Source: CAVVIO01 sp963748095 (lineage in GTDB: Bacteria; Bacteroidota; Bacteroidia; Bacteroidales; UBA10428). Taken from it: a stretch of DNA of 64,000 bases. Location of the stretch: positions 1-64,000 of the forward strand of contig CAVVIO010000024.1 in NCBI GenBank assembly GCA_963748095.1, read 5' to 3'. This document shows, in pieces, positions 61,022-64,000 of this stretch. The translations under genes were made by a program, and so were the position numbers. How positions within the stretch are numbered: the stretch's first letter is position 1; each line of letters opens with the position of its first letter. The notes under the pieces are model-generated. The model made no database searches. It was not told where the DNA came from and saw nothing but the letters and a program-made list of their open reading frames with translations.

Positions 61022-61906
61022 TCAATCCGTGCTCAGCCAGAAGTCTTTTTCATTTCCGAGTTTCCGGTAAGTTATATCAAAAAAAGCCTGTTGCAGTTTC
61101 CGGGTTATGGGACCGGGATGTCCACCGCCGATCAGACTTTCATTAACTTTTACCACAGGTAATATTTCATTGCCGGTACCCACAATCATCAGCTCGTCCA
61201 TATCTGTTAACGACTTTTCGGGCAATGGTTCCTCAATAACCGGAATTTTTAGTTCCTGGCAAAGATTGAATACTGCTTTCTTGGTAATCCCCGGCAATAC
61301 AAGATTACCATCAGGATGTGTATACAGTTTACCATTTTTAATGCCAAGTACATTTGAATGGGATGCTTCGGTAACCATTCCATCTCGAACAAGGATGCAC
61401 TCATCAGCATCATTCTCCACTGCTTCCTGGTAAAGCAAGGTGTTTGGCAACAATGCAATTGATTTAATATTACATCTTAACCAGCGAATATCTGGCCGGG
61501 TAATTACTTTTATACCTTTCTTCCAATGTTCAACAAGAGGAGCTTTCTCAAAAGCATAAGCGTAAAGAGTAGGAACTATCGGTTCTTTTGGAAAATGATG
61601 TGTCCGCGGATAACTACCTCGTGTAATTTGCAGGTATACTCCGGCATAACTTTTTTCTAACCTGTTTCTTTTTATCAGTCCATCCATTATACCACGTAAA
61701 TCTTTTATTCTTTCGAAATCAATCCTGACTGCTTTCAGGCTATTGACAAGACGGGCAAGGTGTTCCTCCAGATAAAAAGGATGGCCCCTGTAAAAACGAA
61801 TAACTTCATAAATTCCGTCGGCAAAGTAAAAACCTCTGTCATCGGGAGAAATACTGGCGTTTACTTTTGGTAAAAACTGGTTGTTCAGGTAAATGATTGG
61901 TTGCAT
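61022..61906 (-). CDS. Class IV aminotransferase, D-amino acid transaminase-like
   Basis: 294 residues with no signal peptide. The PLP Lys is in CNIKSIALLPNTLLYQEA near 145, and AVENDADECILVRDGMVTEASHSNVLGI shows the class IV signature around the PLP-phosphate site. The N-terminal DDRGFYFADGIYEVIRFYRG has the conserved Arg/Tyr of D-alanine transaminases. Lacking the extra features of branched-chain enzymes, it is most like D-amino acid transaminase, which makes D-Ala/D-Glu for peptidoglycan; 4-amino-4-deoxychorismate lyase is an alternative. It is alone, 240 bp upstream of the GH28 gene in the opposite direction. Confidence 0.82.
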   Translation of the reverse strand: MQPIIYLNNQFLPKVNASISPDDRGFYFADGIYEVIRFYRGHPFYLEEHLARLVNSLKAVRIDFERIKDLRGIMDGLIKRNRLEKSYAGVYLQITRGSYPRTHHFPKEPIVPTLYAYAFEKAPLVEHWKKGIKVITRPDIRWLRCNIKSIALLPNTLLYQEAVENDADECILVRDGMVTEASHSNVLGIKNGKLYTHPDGNLVLPGITKKAVFNLCQELKIPVIEEPLPEKSLTDMDELMIVGTGNEILPVVKVNESLIGGGHPGPITRKLQQAFFDITYRKLGNEKDFWLSTD

Positions 61907-62145
61907 AACAGTTGTGTAATAAATTGAATTTAACTATTTAATTATTGAAAATTCTGTCCCGGTTATTTCAAAAATATTCCAGTGAAGAATTTAAGGTAAA
62001 TATACTTATAAGGTGTTTACAAACAGAATGTAATGCTAATTTATTAGAATGGTTTATAATTACTTTGAATCACCAACCTGAATTTTTAATATCACGGTTA
62101 ATTAGTATTTTTACATATTCATGCTAACTCTATATACACTCAATT

Positions 62146-63507
62146 ATGTTAAACCTCATAAAAACTGAATCTTTAATAAAAATATTACTGGCTGCATCAT
62201 TATACATTTACCAGGGTACGAATCTGCTTACTGCGCAGGAAAAGAACCTGTCGTATTATATCTCTCAGGCACCCTTCAGCATGCCCGAAGTTGTGGTTCC
62301 CGAATTTAAAGCGGATACATTTTCAATCGTTTCCTACGGTGCCATGGGCGATGGCCAGACATTAAATACAGAGGCTTTTTCCAAAGCAATTGAGGCATGT
62401 ACACAAGCCGGTGGCGGCAAAGTTATTGTTCCCCCGGGATTATGGCTGACAGGGCCTATACAATTAAAAGATAACGTTAACCTGCACGTGGAAAGAGGTG
62501 CCACCATTCTATTCACAAGTGATCATACTCAATATCCGATAATAAAAGCTTCTGCCCATAGCAGTAAGTACGTGCCGGCTTCGCCCATATACGGATACGA
62601 ATTGAAAAATATAGCCATTACCGGCGAAGGAGTTATAGATGGTGCCGGTGAAAGCTGGAGGCCTGTTAAAAAAATGAAAATGACGGAAAGCCAGTGGAAA
62701 GACCTGGTTAAATCGGGGGGCGTCGTTAGTGAAGATGGAAAAATATGGTGGCCCACAGAAGAAGCCATGAATGGTGAAACATATTTGAAAAATCTTAAAA
62801 AAAACAAATCCAGACCAACAGCGGAAGATTTCCTCCCTGCCCGTGATTATTTAAGGCCATACATGGTTTATCTGGTTGGTTGTGAAAATATACTTATTGA
62901 AAAAGTTACCCTTCGTAATTCACCAAAATTTGTGTTTTATCCGAATAGCTGCACAAATTTAACTATTCGCTATGCTAATATTTACAATGACTGGTGGGCA
63001 CAGAATGGCGATGGAATTGACATCAGTGCCAGTAAACAGGTAATTATTTATAAATGTAATGTAAATGTTGGTGACGATGGAATTTGCATGAAATCGAGCA
63101 GAAGAGGAGGCGACAAACCCGGAACTTTTAATCTCGAAAATGTAATTATCGCCGGATGCAATGTATTTCACGGGCACGGAGGATTTGTGATTGGCAGTAA
63201 TACCGATGGCGGTATGCGTAATATTTTTGTTAATGATTGTAATTTTCTGGGTACCGATATTGGCATTCGTGTTAAAAGTAATGCCGGAAGAGGCGGACTG
63301 GTAAAGAATATTTATGTTAAAGATATATATATGACTGCAATTCAGGATGCAGCCATGTCCTTTAGTACATTTTATGAAGACAGACCTGCAGGCATGACAG
63401 CAGACACTTCGGCAGAACAAAGAATTCAGGGATTTTATCCCGAATTCTTTGTTCTGCCGAAGTGTCTGCTGTCATGCCTGCAGGTCTGTCTTCATAAAAT
63501 GTACTAA
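62146..63507 (+). CDS. GH28 polygalacturonase, C-terminus replaced by antisense copy
   Basis: The open frame gives 453 residues, but only about the first 425 (to base 63421) are GH28. A signal peptide ends near LLTAQEK. GH28 features are SIVSYGAMGDGQTLNTEAF, NGDGIDIS, GDDGICMKSS (an extra Gly and Ile between GDD and C), HGHGGFVIGSN and DIGIRVKSN. After TSAEQRI the sequence turns back on itself and the last 28 residues (FYPEFFVLPKCLLSCLQ and on) are encoded by the reversed strand. The genuine GH28 end, roughly 40-60 residues, is therefore missing. It is either a rearranged gene or an assembly junction. Confidence 0.82.
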   Translation: MLNLIKTESLIKILLAASLYIYQGTNLLTAQEKNLSYYISQAPFSMPEVVVPEFKADTFSIVSYGAMGDGQTLNTEAFSKAIEACTQAGGGKVIVPPGLWLTGPIQLKDNVNLHVERGATILFTSDHTQYPIIKASAHSSKYVPASPIYGYELKNIAITGEGVIDGAGESWRPVKKMKMTESQWKDLVKSGGVVSEDGKIWWPTEEAMNGETYLKNLKKNKSRPTAEDFLPARDYLRPYMVYLVGCENILIEKVTLRNSPKFVFYPNSCTNLTIRYANIYNDWWAQNGDGIDISASKQVIIYKCNVNVGDDGICMKSSRRGGDKPGTFNLENVIIAGCNVFHGHGGFVIGSNTDGGMRNIFVNDCNFLGTDIGIRVKSNAGRGGLVKNIYVKDIYMTAIQDAAMSFSTFYEDRPAGMTADTSAEQRIQGFYPEFFVLPKCLLSCLQVCLHKMY

Positions 63508-64000
63508 AGGACATGGCTGCATCCTGAATTGCAGTCATATATATATCTTTAACATAAATATTCTTTACCAGTCCGCCTCTTCCGGCATTACTTTTAACAC
63601 GAATGCCTATATCGGTACCCAGAAAATTACAATCATTAACAAAAATATTACGCATACCGCCATCGGTATTACTGCCAATCACAAATCCTCCGTGCCCGTG
63701 AAATACATTGCATCCGGCGATAATTACATTTTCGAGATTAAAAGTTCCGGGTTTGTCGCCTCCTCTTCTGCTCGATTTCATGCAAATTCCATCGTCACCA
63801 ACATTTACATTACATTTATAAATAATTACCTGTTTACTGGCACTGATGTCAATTCCATCACCATTCTGTGCCCACCAGTCATTGTAAATATTAGCATAGC
63901 GAACAGTTAAATTTGTGCAGCTATTCGGATAAAACACAAATTTTGGTGAATTACGCAGGGTGACTTTTTCTATAAGTATATTTTCACAACCAACCAGATA
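62869..64000. repeat. Near-perfect inverted duplication of GH28 sequence to the window end
   Basis: Bases 62869-63427 are repeated as reverse complement at 63442-64000, with 6 substitutions in 559 bp (about 98.9% identity). The axis is near 63434, where GAATTC/GGGATTTTATCCC/GAATTC itself is partly palindromic. Five changes are synonymous (ATT/ATA twice, GGC/GGT, GTT/GTC, CTT/CTG) and one is Ile/Val. Three of the six lie at the distal end (62897-62912 region). Arms continue beyond the window, so true length is unknown. Confidence 0.95.
63362..64000 (-). CDS. Second, inverted GH28 copy, partial at both ends
   Basis: On the minus strand the frame is open from the right edge (YLVGCENILIEKVTLRNS) through NGDGIDIS, GDDGICMKSS, HGHGGFVIGSN and RVKSN to TSAEQRIRDKIPEF, then runs back into the forward copy and stops at 63362. 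It is thus the convergent mirror of the GH28 at 62146, with one amino-acid difference in the shared part (TVRYANI here, TIRYANI there). The N-terminal half lies outside the window. Because both copies lose their ends at the same point, neither can be shown to be intact here. Confidence 0.85.
   Translation of the reverse strand, partial: YLVGCENILIEKVTLRNSPKFVFYPNSCTNLTVRYANIYNDWWAQNGDGIDISASKQVIIYKCNVNVGDDGICMKSSRRGGDKPGTFNLENVIIAGCNVFHGHGGFVIGSNTDGGMRNIFVNDCNFLGTDIGIRVKSNAGRGGLVKNIYVKDIYMTAIQDAAMSFSTFYEDRPAGMTADTSAEQRIRDKIPEFFVLPKCLLSCLQVCLHKMY

Noticed and set aside
60771..61025. Minus-strand 84-codon frame between the acyl-CoA ligase and aminotransferase
   Set aside because: It covers the promoter region of the ligase gene, overlaps both neighbouring genes by a few bases, and shows no recognisable features.
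62959..63910. Mirror 153-codon frames (minus 62959-63420 and plus 63449-63910)
   Set aside because: They are antisense frames of the GH28 coding sequence, duplicated because the DNA itself is inverted-repeated.

Overview
The window looks like a chromosomal segment of a Bacteroidota bacterium, probably a Bacteroidales/Marinilabiliales-like polysaccharide degrader. Supporting signs are the low GC content, a Por/T9SS C-terminal sorting domain on a pectate lyase, many lipoprotein signal peptides with little Shine-Dalgarno use, -7 boxes of the TAnnTTTG type, DUF1573, PepSY-like and patatin/Omp85 proteins, and ECF sigma and AraC regulators. The species cannot be fixed from the sequence alone. No rRNA, tRNA or CRISPR array was seen.

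Region 1 (1-11911, all minus strand) is a tight operon for homogalacturonan and pectin use. In transcription order it encodes a T9SS-secreted PL1 pectate lyase, a GH105 unsaturated-uronyl hydrolase, a GH28 polygalacturonase, a GH43 enzyme lacking the middle of its propeller, a DUF4861 lipoprotein, a second GH28, a CE8 pectin methylesterase and a cytoplasmic tagaturonate epimerase cut by the left edge. No SusC/SusD pair is in the window. A third GH28 lies at the far right (62146), inside a near-perfect inverted duplication running to the window end.

Region 2 (12453-19061) holds an SLC13-type anion symporter, a REP-associated tyrosine transposase (RAYT) with three matching REP hairpins, an LVIVD-repeat lipoprotein, a barrel-like exported protein and a GH15 glucoamylase/trehalase-like gene with a late frameshift. 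Region 3 (19731-25950) is one respiratory operon: caa3 oxidase subunits II, I and III, CtaG, a small subunit IV-like protein, a Rieske protein and a cytochrome b fused to cytochrome c. It would carry electrons from menaquinol to oxygen and ends in a strong terminator.

Region 4 (26137-50632) is mixed housekeeping and envelope genes: AraC regulator, AlkD-like repair protein, RmuC, ferredoxin, M20 amidohydrolase, half-size TSUP transporter, TolB-propeller/barrel protein, DUF1573 protein, MeaB GTPase, patatin-Omp85 protein, dihydrolipoyl dehydrogenase, several exported proteins of unknown function, an SDR, a TPR protein and Hsp20. Region 5 (51003-61906) has a three-gene polyamine operon (pyruvoyl arginine decarboxylase, agmatinase-like, deoxyhypusine-synthase-like), a frameshifted PepSY-like gene, an MscS/DUF432 pair, a NarL-type two-component system, an ECF sigma factor, an acyl-CoA ligase and a class IV aminotransferase.

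The most notable oddities are the inverted GH28 duplication, the internally deleted GH43, the two frameshifted genes, the RAYT/REP set, the bc-caa3 operon, a 142-bp structured inverted-repeat element at 42281-42422, and a small exported protein with three V-E-(N/S)-W-M repeats.
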